64,000 bases of DNA, taken from the NCBI GenBank assembly GCA_025716815.1, contig JAIXMN010000008.1, positions 1,116,001 through 1,180,000 on the forward strand. The letters are read 5' to 3'. Shown piece by piece: positions 34,878 through 46,677 of the stretch. Origin of the DNA: Dichotomocladium elegans (Eukaryota; Mucoromycota; Mucoromycetes; Mucorales; Lichtheimiaceae). The notes beneath the pieces were generated by a model. The model did not search any database, had not been told where the DNA came from, and saw nothing but the letters and a program-made list of their open reading frames with translations. Numbering within the stretch: the stretch's first letter is position 1; the number at the start of each line of letters is the position of its first letter. The position numbers and the translations under genes were made by a program.

Positions 34878-37219
34878 ATACAATTGATGTGAAAGAAAAA
34901 GAGAGTTAATCGAAAAAAACGTTTTCTATTTAAACTCTTTTTTTTTGTTCCACATCCCCCCCAACTGTTCTCCTTCGAAATGCTCCGCACTTGGCATCCC
35001 GGCAAAGGGAACCTGTACAACAGCGATCCCCATCACTTTCATTCGTTGCGTCATAATTCACCGTTGCATGTCCATGGAAAGGGGGGGGAGGGAGCGTGCA
35101 TCCGGTTTTAGTAATTTTTGTTCTGCGCAATGTTATCATCACACCACCGTTTGCGTCAACAAACTTTTTGTGCATTTTTCTTGGCCCATCCTTCATCTCT
35201 CAAAAGACACCCAAAAAAAAAATAAACAGGTCGCTGGACGTCCATCTTTTGGTGGTATACACAGCAAAGCTTTTCCTCTCTTCCTTGGGGGAGGGAAGAA
35301 AAGGACTCGTACGACCGATGGACTTCTCAGTTCCGATTACAGAAAGGGACCCGCTTGTGCTCGGCCACCTGTGCTATTCTAGCAATTTTTTTTTCGCAGC
35401 AAACCAAACGCCTTTATTTCGTTTCCACGTGGTGGCGTTCATTTTACTAAAATGAATCTTTTGACTCCCCTCCCCCCTTTTTTTTCTTCAAGGTTCGATA
35501 GCTTATCCCTCATTTCCCGCCGTTCATTGGTTCATTTGGCAAATCGCATAAGCAGAGAAATGCTTAGCTGAAATCCCCAAAGCGGGGATGTACAAGAGGA
35601 GTTTTTATTTTGGTGTCCTAGTGCTACTGTACATACACACGCTATGGGGCGGGGGAAAGGAAAGAAACCTGCAGCTATGTGCTCGTTTTCTTTCTTCCGT
35701 CCCCCTTGGCATTGACATCCCGTTCCATCTCTCGGTCACTGTGGCCACGATGTGGAGATTGCCCTAGACGAACAAAGAAGCTGAGCCACAGCGGACTGCC
35801 CATGACTTGAAGGAAAAAAAAGTTACGGGTGCAGTCAATGCTGTGTGTGCCATAAATCGTAATAATCTGATGATGTTCTCTGCATGCGCGCGTCATGGGT
35901 TGCCCGCTCTAGGAAAGTTCGGCAAGGTGCCGCACTGCGTACTACAGATGATTCGGTACATAGTCAATGCCGTCAACGTGTGCTACATACCCCTTTCACA
36001 ATAAGGACGCTCATCCCAAGAGCCAAGCTTGGTCTCATGAAAGTGAACTGACCATGTAGTTCGCACGAACTCGTCAGGCGCTTTGCATTATTATTACCAG
36101 TGTAATCGATGAGATGGACATTACCCCTAGAGAGAGTGTGCGGTGTTCTTCTTTGCTGCCAAACTTCTTTAGTAAATGCTCTACGTACAATTACAGTAAA
36201 CCATCGGGGGGGTGCGATTTTTTGCTACTCAATGGCTTGTCATCTGAGTGGGAGTTGCAAAGCTGCATGTTGTGCTTGTCATGCAAGAGGTGGACAAACA
36301 CCTTTTCATTGCCTGTAAAAGGGGGACATTTCTTTCCCTGGTGCACTGTGTTTACGCAGTCTCTCAACTCGGACGTCCCTATACATGGTTGAGAGCATTT
36401 CTTGGAAAGATGACGGGTGATCTGTGCACTGATACAATAAACAACAATGTCCCCCCCCAATTTTTTCAGGTCCCTGCATGAAGAAGCTCTTTGGCATGGG
36501 CGAAAGCGCCGGTGGAACGTAAAGAAATGTCAATAAAGGAGCGGTCATTATCGTGCTATGTGGCTCCATGTTCCACACGCTCAGGATTTGTCTCGCTCTT
36601 CGCATTCAATAAATTCATTTGATTGTCTTGTGATTATTTGAAACGTGTATTCATGTCATCCTGAAACGTTTGCGCTTTTTGAAAGATGACGAGACATCAA
36701 CCAAAAAGACTAGCGCCAAAAGGTGCCATTGCCATGGATGCGTCTGCTGTTTCGGTCTCTTACGACATGTCGCCACGTACAAGGCGCTGTTCCCTTGGGT
36801 ATTCGAATTCTATCTCTCCCTGGACGTAAATGATCTCCTTATTTTTTTTTATACCAAAAGCATATACCCTCATTGGTTTGTTTTATCGCCCTTCTTATGC
36901 GACTAGGATATTCATAGGCTCGTTCTCTGGGAAAAGTGAAGGAGAGTGAAGGTAATCAAACGGGATATGTCATTGTTATTGTTTTGGAATTACAGATATC
37001 TCGAGGCCAAGGAACCTCCGTCTAATATTAAATTGGAATTGTGGGTTATAAGGTTTATTTATAAAAGGGTAAGGAAACTGTTTCAAATATTGTGCGTCCG
37101 TTCTTTTTCCCACTCTTTCTTTCTCACTCTTTCTCGCTTTTTTTTTGGATACTCTATGCATTGAGCAGATTATCCTCCTCTTTCCTTTTGATCATTCTCT
37201 TAATATTTACAAAGCATTC
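34878..37219. other. Gene-free 2.3 kb between divergent genes
   Basis: It should contain the Pil1/Lsp1 promoter on the left and the alpha/beta hydrolase promoter on the right. Runs of G, A and T are frequent. Several short frames were checked and none resembles a protein family. Confidence 0.4.
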
Positions 37220-38830
37220 ATGGCGTGGTTCGACACACGAACGGTCTATCTTTCAGCATCTCTCTGCTTCTTACCTGTGATTGCCTTATGTGGTGTCCTT
37301 TGCCTTCCTCTGATCGTCTTCGGTATAGGTATACAAGCCGATAGCCCCACTCGCTTATGTCTTTGTTTTATGCTCTCTGAGCCTTCTTTTATTTTCTAGT
37401 TACCTTTTATTTCTCAGCATGGTCCATCCACCTCATTCAAAATGCGTCACGATTCCCGACGTGGACGCAACTCGTTCGTCAGCTACCCTATCGGCCTTCA
37501 GCCATTCTTCAATTCAGCACCGAAACAGTCCAGACAGTGGTATCTTATGTTCATGACGCACCGTCTCTTGTCGCGTATTTCAAGTGGCGGTACCTGGTTG
37601 CCGATAGCGATCGGATCTTACATACGATAAAGTACGGACTTACGTACTGACAGCCCATAGCTGCTGCGAGAAAACGCTCTGCCAATTGGGGAGGGAAGGG
37701 GATGATGCTGACAACCTTACTTCGCAACAGGCACGATCTCGTCTACTCGGATGCCGACACAAACATGTGTAAATTGGACCTGTATTATCCTGATATCTGC
37801 ACTGCAATAACGCCTATGGTCATCTTTATCCACGGCCTCAGCGACAGCATGAAAAAACCGAATCGTCGAATGCTATTTGCTCCGTACGCGAGCGCTTTGA
37901 GCGAGCTGGGGTATATCGTCGCAGTGCCAGATTATCGCCCTGACCACCATGACGATGTGTGCGCAGCGATCCGCTGGGTTCAGCAGCATATTTCTGCTCA
38001 ACATATCGTTGAGTCGGAGATGATTTACATCCTCGTAAGCGCCCCTCCCCCACCCATCCCAACACGCCTACGCAGAAAATAATTTCTTTATCTCCCTTCA
38101 CCTAGGGGCACGGATCGGGGGCACAGTTGGCCACCCAAGTCGTGCTTGAGGATATTTTCGAAAAGGTTAGACCGCTCGACAAGTCCCGTCGCCAGGCCAA
38201 TTACACATCCAACGAGAAGCACGACCCATCAGCAGATGACCACCCATCCTCTAAATTTCTCCCACCCATTGAAGGTTTATTACTGTAAACGAACTCAGAA
38301 AGAGGAAGGGGTCCATATGCCGACGGAATATGACGGGGCTAACGACGCAAAACCTATAGCTTCGGGGGCATGTACCGGGACAAACCCCTCCAGCTCATCA
38401 AAGAGCACCGTGATTTGTTTGAGATTTCCCATGACCTGATTGAATGTTTCCCGCGTATTCTTTTTGTCCACGGTGATAAGGACACGGTTGTGCCTGCAGA
38501 AGAGTCGATCGATATGTATACGATGCTTGGCGAGGTGCTGCCTGCTGACCGAAGGGAACAAGTGGATGTTCGTATGCGGTTATATAAGAAATTAGATCAT
38601 GCAAGATGTATCACAGGTAAAAAAAAAAAAAAAAAAAGAACGATGGAGCCGGGTTCGAATTTCCCAAAAAAAAAGAAAATGAGACGGGAAGGATAGCCAA
38701 ATTAAAATGCCTGTTTTTTCTCTCTCCAGCTCTCGTACCGAGGCTAGCCGGTCGGCCTGACCGTATGCGAGCGGTCCTGACGAAGGACATTCAGGATTTT
38801 ATCGATTTACCACCAGAAATCACGACATAA
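37220..38830 (+). CDS. Membrane-anchored alpha/beta hydrolase with atypical nucleophile elbow
   Basis: This belongs to the esterase/lipase-like alpha/beta hydrolases near kynurenine formamidase and isoprenylcysteine methylesterase. Exons 37220-37328, 37400-37631, 37731-38034, 38106-38284, 38360-38616 and 38730-38830 give 393 residues. One or two hydrophobic segments occupy about residues 10-50. The oxyanion region reads FIHGLSDSM instead of the usual HGG. The strand and elbow read EMIYILGHGSGAQLA, so the usual GHSAG motif has Gly at the nucleophile position (218) with Ser one residue later. Acid FVHGDKDTVVP and His (LDHAR) are present. Intron 5 starts with a 20-base A run. It is either an unusual enzyme or a pseudoenzyme. 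Confidence 0.83.
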
Positions 38831-39011
38831 CGGACGCTATTCTGCGCCGTTTGTTTGTGTGGCGTGATCCATCGCTGCATTCTGGATCGGTCGCACGTGT
38901 CACTCAACAAAAAATAAAGTAAAATAAATACCAATTCAAGAAAGAAAAAATCCCGTCTCTTTTTCTTTTCTCAACTTTTTTTTTTCACCATTTTCTCTCG
39001 CATTTCATTTG

Positions 39012-39756
39012 ATGATGCTTAAGGATCTAAAAAAGGACTCGCTTATCGAACAAGAAGACTACGATCATACAGCAAACAAGGACACCATCCAACGCCTGGT
39101 AGTGGTGTCGGTTGACCCGGACTCGGCCCAGTATGTATCCGAGTGGGCCATCCGTGAATTCGTTCGGCGAGATACAGACATGGTAAAAATCAGAAACGAT
39201 GGAGGGAAACAGATGAGCTGATAAGGTGTTTGGGCATAGGTGGTGTTGGTGCACGTCCGACCCTTCGATGTCCCTATTGCGCCGTTCGTCGATGGCTCGG
39301 TGTACATGGACGAACTTGTTCAGCAACGCGACGATAGCCACAGATTCCTCAGAGCCGTAGCACACAAGTTCTGGCACCATAATATTGTCTGCAAAGCGAT
39401 CTCGATGATGGGCGATCCAAAAGTGGAGATCATTCGGAAAGCAACGGAAATACATGCCGAAGCGTTGATTATGGGCTCCCGTCGTCTAGGCACAATCAAA
39501 AGGTGAAGAGTGTACCGATTGAATATTGTTGAGGTATCTTGCATTTTTATTTTATAGTTTTGCTCATGGAATGTGTGTATGTGTGCGTCTGCCATATGCA
39601 TCTCTGCGTCTCTTGTATGACTATAGAGCGCTCCTTGGTAGTGTGAGCGATTACTGTTCACATAACTCGCCCTGCACCGTGCTTATTGTTAAGGAACCGC
39701 CTTCGGAGCAAGCAAAGAAACAGGCCATTGCAAGACTCGTGCAGCATGCGAGATAA
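39012..39756 (+). CDS. Universal stress protein (UspA) domain protein
   Basis: Exons 39012-39182, 39240-39502 and 39627-39756 give 187 residues with one Usp domain, an alpha/beta nucleotide-binding fold found in stress-responsive proteins. The visible core runs RLVVVSVDPDSAQYVSEWAI (strand 1), VVLVHVRPFDVPIAP, VCKAISMMGDPKVEIIRKA and EALIMGSRRLGTIKRALLGSV then SDYCSHNSPCTVLIVKE, with the G-x2-G-x9-G(S) type loop near LGTIKRALLGS that usually binds ATP. Two in-frame ATGs start at 39012 and 39015, and either could be used. It lies between two alpha/beta hydrolase genes on the same strand, with no evidence of a functional link. Confidence 0.9.
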
Positions 39757-40168
39757 TCATTGTTCTTTCTGCGCGTACATACGCTTGCTCTGTAATTCCA
39801 CAATGTATATAAATACCCTTTGTACATCTTTACCTCATTGGTATTATACTTAAGGAGCAGCATCGGGCAATCTCCAGCATTATTTGGATTTCAGACATGA
39901 AGTAAAAGTTCGAGGACGAAGCGATCTGAGCGAATGCGCCTCTGCCACCCCCACCCTTCCCGGCTGTCGGTCCCTATTTTGGGCAAATAAAGAGTTGGGG
40001 CAATGCAGCCGAGTGGATTGGGTGTCCCACACACACAGCGAGTCTGAGTAGAAACGTCCGACAAAAAGATAATTTGGGGAGGACAATATGAAGTAAATGG
40101 CATAACGGAAACCCAAAAGGAGACTTTTCTTTCACTCATTGACCTGCCCCACCCAAATCCATCCTACC
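39757..40168. other. Intergenic between the stress protein and the Bem46-type gene
   Basis: It should contain the 3' end of the first gene (TATAAATACC-like motif at about 39810) and the promoter of the second. No gene was seen. Confidence 0.4.
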
Positions 40169-41722
40169 ATGCTGGAGTACATTCAGTACTTTTTCTACTT
40201 TATATCCGTTGTCACCATTGCCCTGTCATTATTACTCTACAAATACCAAAACCATCTAATGTACCCGACATTCTTTCCTCCTGGATCGAGATCGGTGGTT
40301 AGTACCCAATCGTCTCATACACACTGCCCACATGCACGCACCCCAACCATTTTTCCGCCCTCTCTGACAAAAAGGAAAACTGAATGCGTGCATATAAATT
40401 CTTCTTCTTCTACTACTACACACGCATCGACGCTATCACGGAACGGTCTAGGTAGCGCGACCTTCACAATACGGACTTCCCGATAAAGAAGAGATCCTTC
40501 TCACAAGGGATGGTGTGCGGATACGATGCTACGTGATTCCGCAGCGCGACGACGATGTGGCAATACAGTCGCCTACCGTACTCTTTTTCCACGTAAGCAT
40601 TAGGAGTGCATAACTGTCGGATGCACTTGTTGGGGAGGGCGGTGCCAGGGAATGGACCAACAGGTCTCCCGCTGAATATTCGTTTTCTTGTTTTGTAGTC
40701 GCATACTGGGAATATGGTAAGCAGAAGCGGATATGATGAGTAGAGAGGGAGTATGTGTGGGAGGGGGAACTTTGATCAAGCCAAACATATACACACACAA
40801 ACGGAAAAAAAAAATCGAATCGCAATATTAGGGTCATCGGTTGCCCATAGCACAAGTGCTCTACCAGAAACTCGGATTTAACGTTATGTTGCTGTCATAT
40901 CGAGGGTAGAAATCATTATTGGGGAGGGGGAATAAGAGAGGAACCAGAGATGGAGGGAAAAAAGAAGATGATTGAATGATATACTTTGTATGCTTGGATA
41001 GATATGGACTGAGCGAAGGGCAAGCGACTGAAAAAGGATTGCAGATTGATGCGCAGGTAAGAGCCGGGGAGGGGCTCTCCATAAGAAAGGCACATGCATT
41101 ATTCTCACACGCGCAAGGTACCCAACAACAACAATAGACGGCACTGGACTACATTCAACACCATCCAATTTTACGCCATACCAAATTAGTCGCTTACGGA
41201 CAAGGTTTAGGTGGCGCGGTAGCGGTCAACCTTGTTGCGAAAAATGAGGACAAGTTTGAAGGATTGATAATTGAGAATACCTTTCTCAGCGTGGTAAGTG
41301 TGATTGGTTGGTTGGCGTAGATGGTTTTCCCATCGTCTTACAAAGGAAACCGGACAGCCGCTGCTGATTCCCCACATATTCCCTCCGATGCGGCATTTGG
41401 TTTATCTGTGTCATCAAAAATGGCGATCCCACACCACAATCCAATTCATTCGCCGCATCCCGATCTTGTTTTTGACTAGCGCCAAAGACGAGCTTATCCC
41501 GCCTTTTCACATGGCAAAGCTCCACAAGGCTGCAGAAACAAGAGGCGCCAAGGTGTGGCGTGAGTTTGAGAATGGATCCCACTATAATGCATGCATGCAG
41601 GTAAACTTTTTCTTTTTTTCCATCGACGTCGCAAACATCTCAGCCAAAACGTATCCTCTCATTAGCCAACATATTTTGAATCCATTGGCGAATTCGTTCG
41701 AGATTATATCTGGGATGTCTAA
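40169..41722 (+). CDS. ABHD13/Bem46-family alpha/beta hydrolase, nucleophile Ser replaced by Gly
   Basis: Eight exons, 40169-40297, 40452-40592, 40699-40716, 40832-40905, 41002-41056, 41138-41293, 41346-41600 and 41666-41722, give 294 residues. An N-terminal membrane anchor (YFFYFISVVTIALSLLLY) and NHLMYPTFFPPGSR are typical of Bem46 proteins, which act in fungal polarity and ER-plasma membrane contact. The oxyanion loop FFHSHTGNMGHRLPIAQ is encoded partly by an 18-base micro-exon. The elbow reads VAYGQGLGGAVAVNL, with Gly162 (GGT) where the family has Ser in GxSxG. The acid (SAKDELIPP) and His (NGSHYNACMQ) remain. The first donor could be 3 bases earlier. Activity is doubtful unless another serine serves. 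Confidence 0.88.
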
Positions 41723-41836
41723 TAACCCACACGCTTGTTTCAAAAAAGCTTTATCAGATACCATCTTGTTGATTCATGCTCAGCCAACAGTAAAGCGATC
41801 AACGTTTTTGTGAGAAAAATTTAGCTTTTTGTTCCT

Positions 41837-42796
41837 ATGTCGTCCGCTTATGGGAAAATCCCAAAGCCTGCCACAACCATCTCCCTCAATAACATTCTTC
41901 CTATTACCAAAAAGCTGCGAAATGGCACGGAAGGAACCTTACAGTCGGTTGATCCCACCAATGCCGATCTCGTCGGTCATCTCTTTGCGTTGTTCAATGA
42001 CGAATTAGAACGAGGGTAACAACAGTTTGATCGTGTCTTCATAGGGCGCCCGATCTCACCTTTGAGAAAACAGCTCAACTTATCCTCAAGAAGAGCGTAT
42101 GACCTTTGAACAGTTCAAGGATTACTTTCTTGGGTAAGTGCAATTTTCTCCTTCCAAGCTTGGATCTATAACCACGCCTATTTATTTTGTTTATCCTAAG
42201 GTACGATGCTTTTGTGATGACTAAGGACGGTGCCATTGAACCTGGTCAGAGCTATGACTATGAAGATAAGGTGCTTGGGATGTATTATGTCAAGCCAAAC
42301 TATCCCGGCCGGTGTTCGCATGTAAGTTACAGTCGTGCCTGTGTGTGGGTATCTGCGAGAAAAGGGGAAGGGAGGCTTGTGCTTATCTGACCCTGGTTTG
42401 TCTTTTGTCAAGATTTGCAATGGCGGTTTCTTTACGTCACCTAGACATCGCGGCCTGGGTTCTGGGCTCGCCATGGGCGAAACGTTCCTGACGATCGCAC
42501 CAGCCCTTGGCTACAAGGCATCCATTTTCAACCTGGTCTTTGCAAACAATGAGGCCTCCATCCGGATCTGGGAAAAACTCGGCTTCCGTCGCATTGGGAC
42601 CATTCCCAACGCCGCAAGGTAGATATACGTACAAATCTCCGGGAAGCGTGGGGGAGGGAGGACAGTCTGCTGCGTTTCTTTTTGCTCATCTAATCACGGC
42701 CTTCTAAAAAAAAAAAGATTGAAGAATAGCCCTGGCCAACTAGTAGACGCTTACATTTACCACTATGACTTCACGCAAGTACTCGACTCTGCCTAA
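41837..42796 (+). CDS. GNAT acetyltransferase, MPR1/PPR1 type
   Basis: Exons 41837-42015, 42074-42133, 42201-42321, 42413-42618 and 42718-42796 give 214 residues. The GNAT fold is clear: GMYYVKPNYPGRCSHICNGG leads into the acetyl-CoA loop RHRGLGSGLAMGE, followed by APALGYKASIFNLVFANNEA, then SIRIWEKLGFRRIGTIPNAA. The order and wording match the yeast MPR1 and fission yeast Ppr1 group, which acetylate toxic proline analogues and proline intermediates and protect against oxidative stress. The N-terminal part with ISLNNILPITKKLRNGTEG also fits. Its start lies 115 bases after the previous gene's stop, so the promoter must be very short or overlap that gene's 3' end. Confidence 0.9.
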
Positions 42797-43701
42797 TCTC
42801 ATTCTTCTCTTTTATTTATATGGTTTTGACCATCTCTGACTGCTTCCTCCCGTCCGCCGACTTCAAATATTGAGAGATAAAAAATAAAGTTAATTCTTTT
42901 GAGATCAAAGAAGTGCGTCTGATTGGTTATCAGGGAGATTGCTGTGTCACGCCGGTTCGTCCTAGTGATGATGGGGATTGAAGCCTCGGTGTCACCTTCT
43001 TAATAAAGCATGCCTTCTTTATTCGTTCTTCGGTTATAGATAATATCTCGATCTCGTGAGTCCTGATTGAGAGCATCTTTTCAACCGAGCCGTCGATCCT
43101 GTCTAGATGGTGGACGATTATCTAGATGGATGCGTGAGTGAGTGAGTGAGTGTGTGTGCGTTGTGGATGATTATGACATAGCAACCGTTACTTATGTGCA
43201 TGCTGGAGCCACGTTCCCATTGCTTGTACAATATTTGACAAGGTGGAAAGCACGGATGCCCGATCGAAAATCTTCCCTCGTGGCCGTAAACTTGATTATT
43301 TTTTTGCATGGTAGTTTGTTGTCCCGAATTTTCCGTTTTTTACCGACGTTCCTGTATAATTTATGCACATCCGCTCTCCTTTGCTCCCGGGAGAATTGTG
43401 GGTGGGTGGGGGAGTGTTGTTACACACGTCAATGATACAAATAACAAGATGTGGAAATGAACGGATGAATTTGTGATCTTGGGGGGAAAAATTCAGCCTC
43501 CTTTTTTAAAGAAGTCTTTAGTATTATTATTAGTAGTAGTATTATTGTCATTTCTGTACAGCAATAAAGCAAGTTCCGATCCAAAAGCCAAAAGGAAAAG
43601 AGCGGTTCACGGTGTTGCTTTTCTACGAGTAAATGAATATACGTAAATATGCCATAGTACAAGAGTAAAAAGAGAGGAGTTCCCCTCCTTTTTTTTTCTT
43701 T
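42797..43701. other. Convergent intergenic region
   Basis: It holds the 3' ends of the acetyltransferase and RING genes. A short GAGT/GTGT simple run occurs at 43136-43160. No gene was recognised in these 905 bases. Confidence 0.4.
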
Positions 43702-45380
43702 CTAATGCGCTGTCATCTCGATCGTTTCAGGAGCAGCAGGAACAGATGGAGGAGGGCTGTGCTGAGTCTCTTCGTCATTCTGCTGCTGCCGCTGCTGCTG
43801 CTGTCGCCGCCGCTGTCGTCGTGCAGCGGGGTAACAAAGGTTCTGAATGCGTTCAAGCAGCGTTGGAGGCGAGGACGGCGGAATGGCTTCTTCCGTTCGA
43901 GGTGGCGCGAGGACAGCAACGCAGTCGAACTTGCAGAGTGGGCACTCGCCAGACTTGGTTGTGAGCCACGGATCTGCAGTAACGCAATGTCAATGTCCTA
44001 CATATGTTCAAAAGACGCATTTGTTTCTATCCTTACCAATGCATTCCAGATGGTATTCGTGTTCACATGGTAGCTGCCTCACAACATCGCCACACACCAT
44101 TCTCTCAAGACACACAACGCAGCAATCATTCTCCTCATCGACTGATCCATTGCTGGAGTTGAGGCCTTCCTTGGGCCTCTCCGATAGTCGCGATCCGGAT
44201 CGCTGCGTCGCATCTTCCTCCTCTTCGGCTGCATTCTCCTGACCAATCGTGCGGGTGCGCAGCTTTCCGAGATAGATAGGATCAAGAAGCTGCTTACCCA
44301 TGGGAAGCATCTCCGGCGGGGCTGGTATGAGTCCCTGGGCCACCTGACGTCGCAAACGTGCATTCTTGCGGACAAGATGGCAGTGCATGCCGACTAGGTG
44401 GGTTGTTTTTTTTTTTTTAAAAAAAAAGATACCGTTGAGTGCCGGTGATTTACGGGTATCCACCTTTTGAGCCATCGATTTACCTGATCCAACAAATCCG
44501 ATACCAAGCACTGCAATCATGATAATAAGGGTCAATTCCCATGGGTTCGTTCCATGAATGCTGCCCGGCATCATGAGGATGCGGACAGCCTGTCTGTCTG
44601 TTTGCTGCGACGACAGGTTCTGTGTTACGGCGGTGATGAGGCGAAAAAGCTTGTCGCCAGTTTCAGGAGGGACATGGAAAGCCGGGATCATAAGGCCGGA
44701 TTCAGAAGGGATGTTCTAAGACCCTTTCAGATATGGCTTCTCCTCAAAAAAAAAAAACCCTTTTCACACACACACACACACACTCTCTCTCTCTCTCCTC
44801 TCATTTTACCATATCACCATTATTCATGTAGTCTGAGCCTAGCGGCGTGGCCTGCCCATCTTCGTACACAATCGCCCCAGCAGCGCCGTCCTGCTGTGCA
44901 AGCCGTATCTTCTCAAATAAGGCGCACGGCCCGCCTCCTTTGATCAGTGCTATTCGGGTGATGTCCTTCTGGTAATTTAGGTTGAATATGATGTCGGTAT
45001 TGTTCAAATCGCATGCCCGGCCGCGATTATACAGAATCCCACGGAGCCCGTTATGAGACGGCTGAGTCAGATTGACGGCGGGCAGGATGTTATCGTCAAA
45101 GAGATGGCTCGGGTTCTCTGAAGAGACTTGGTTGATTTGCGCCGAGTTGGCATTCAGTATAACGATATCTGGTAATTTAATTTGGTATGGGTCGATCACA
45201 GAGTCAATGCCGAGGGGAGGATATGCCAATGCATAGGCCCATATCATCATTTCAATTACCCTCGGTAATGCTTGGCGTAGAAAGCAGCGTAAAGATCGAG
45301 GCATTGGCATACCCTCTCAGAATAGCAAATGCCACTAGAGCCGCAAACCTAATCTTCTGGGCAGAAACAAGTCGAACCAT
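43702..45380 (-). CDS. PA-TM-RING E3 ubiquitin ligase
   Basis: Exons 45380-45260, 45168-44810, 44715-44484, 44393-44037 and 43973-43702 give 446 residues. The architecture is that of RNF13/GRAIL-type ligases of the endosome, Golgi or vacuole: a signal peptide (about residues 1-27), a lumenal protease-associated domain (about 60-200, with IALIKGGGPCALFEKIRLAQ and GAAGAIVYEDG), one membrane segment (about 216-236) and a cytosolic RING-H2 finger (about 338-376: CVVCLERM, LPCEHEYHLECIDPWL, CPLCKFDC). All eight zinc ligands are present, and an intron splits the finger just after HLECI. The C-terminus is Gln/Arg-rich, then Pro-rich. Intron 2 contains a (CA)n(CT)n run. Confidence 0.93.
44766..44801. 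repeat. (CA)n(CT)n compound simple repeat in a RING-gene intron
   Basis: About nine CA units are followed by about eight CT units close to the 5' splice donor of intron 2. It has no coding role. Confidence 0.8.
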
Positions 45381-46677
45381 TATTTTTTTTTCGTTGAAGG
45401 TTATATTGCAGCGACAAGGGCTTTAATCGGGGAGAAGGGAAAAAGACAAGAGAGAAATAAAGAGAAAGAAGAAGAAGAGAAAGAAGGATGATCGGGTGGC
45501 AGCCATTATCGGCAGAGCCCCAGTTGGGCAGCACAAGGAGGCGAAAAGATCAACGATGGGGGGGGGCAGTGGGGAGATGCTACTGGAGCTTCAAAGAGAG
45601 GACTGCTCTAATGCCACTGTGCCATCTCTTCAATGTGCAACACAGGTCTAAGCTCAGGGGGGGGGGATGGAGAAAACGCTAGTTACAACTTGAACCTTGG
45701 CATGAGCACTACCCATATCACAGCTTCAAAATGCTCTCGACATTGTGCATGAAGTTCATGACATGGTCCATTCGTTTGTTATCATGCCTCGGCACCCTTT
45801 TTTATCCAACGCTGTAAAAATTCACAGGATGATGGATAAGGACATGATAAGTGATATAGGAGGAAGCCATGGGCTAAACTTTCCTCCCCCTATCGGCCAC
45901 CGCGCGTCTTCTTTCTTCTTGATATTCTGTCCAAAGAGAAGCAAAATATAACTCTATTTCCTTGTTAGCCGTTCCCCTTCTCACAAACAGCAACCTATGC
46001 AACTCTCAATTGCCCATTGAAAGCAAGTTGTCCACTATTGCATGTCTGATGCCAATTCAATCAATCGACCTGAAATTGACATTATCCATAAACATAATGT
46101 TATAGCGAATCGTTCCGAGGGCAAAGTACTGACATCGGCGCTCTTTGACAGGGTGACTTTGACCAATCGCTTCCACACTCCCATGTTTCGCCCGTTGTCT
46201 CAGGTCTACGTGCGGCGTATCGATCAGGTTTATAATTTTTAGCATTTGTTGGCTTTAAGCCATATTCTCATTAAATTATTGCCGTCGGGATAAGGTGCGG
46301 TGCGTGCATGTATGTATCTGATGGTGAATACGTTCGGTCTGGAGACAAACGCTAATGTTTGTAGGAAGCAATTGGATCCATCTATCCTCCCGACCGTAAC
46401 CGCAATATATACGTGCGCATGCGTAAAGAACTATCGCGAATATTACGGCCATTCCTCCCATTTATTGGGTGAACAAAGTAACGATTTTAGTTCATCTGGT
46501 GCTTACTGAAGAATTTATCATTGAGATCACTACTGGGTAGTATCTAATGATGTGCACGGGCCGTTTATGGGATTGCTTTAAAAAGGATATTTTACAAAGT
46601 CCACCCCCTCCGCCCGCGACAAAAAAAATTAGAGCTTTCGGTTCCTGTCATTTTCGCTCAGTTGTTACCTATAAGCG
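45381..46677. promoter_or_regulatory. Divergent promoter region of the RING and SDR genes
   Basis: The two flanking genes diverge. An AG-rich tract (45425-45490) lies just upstream of the RING-gene ATG. The middle has only short unrelated frames. No specific factor-binding site can be named. Confidence 0.35.

Noticed and set aside
38617..38670. A 20-base A run followed by a GGTTCGAATTTCCC stretch, possibly a tRNA or a retroposed poly(A) tail
   Set aside because: It lies inside the last intron of the alpha/beta hydrolase gene, no cloverleaf can be formed, and no target-site duplication is visible.
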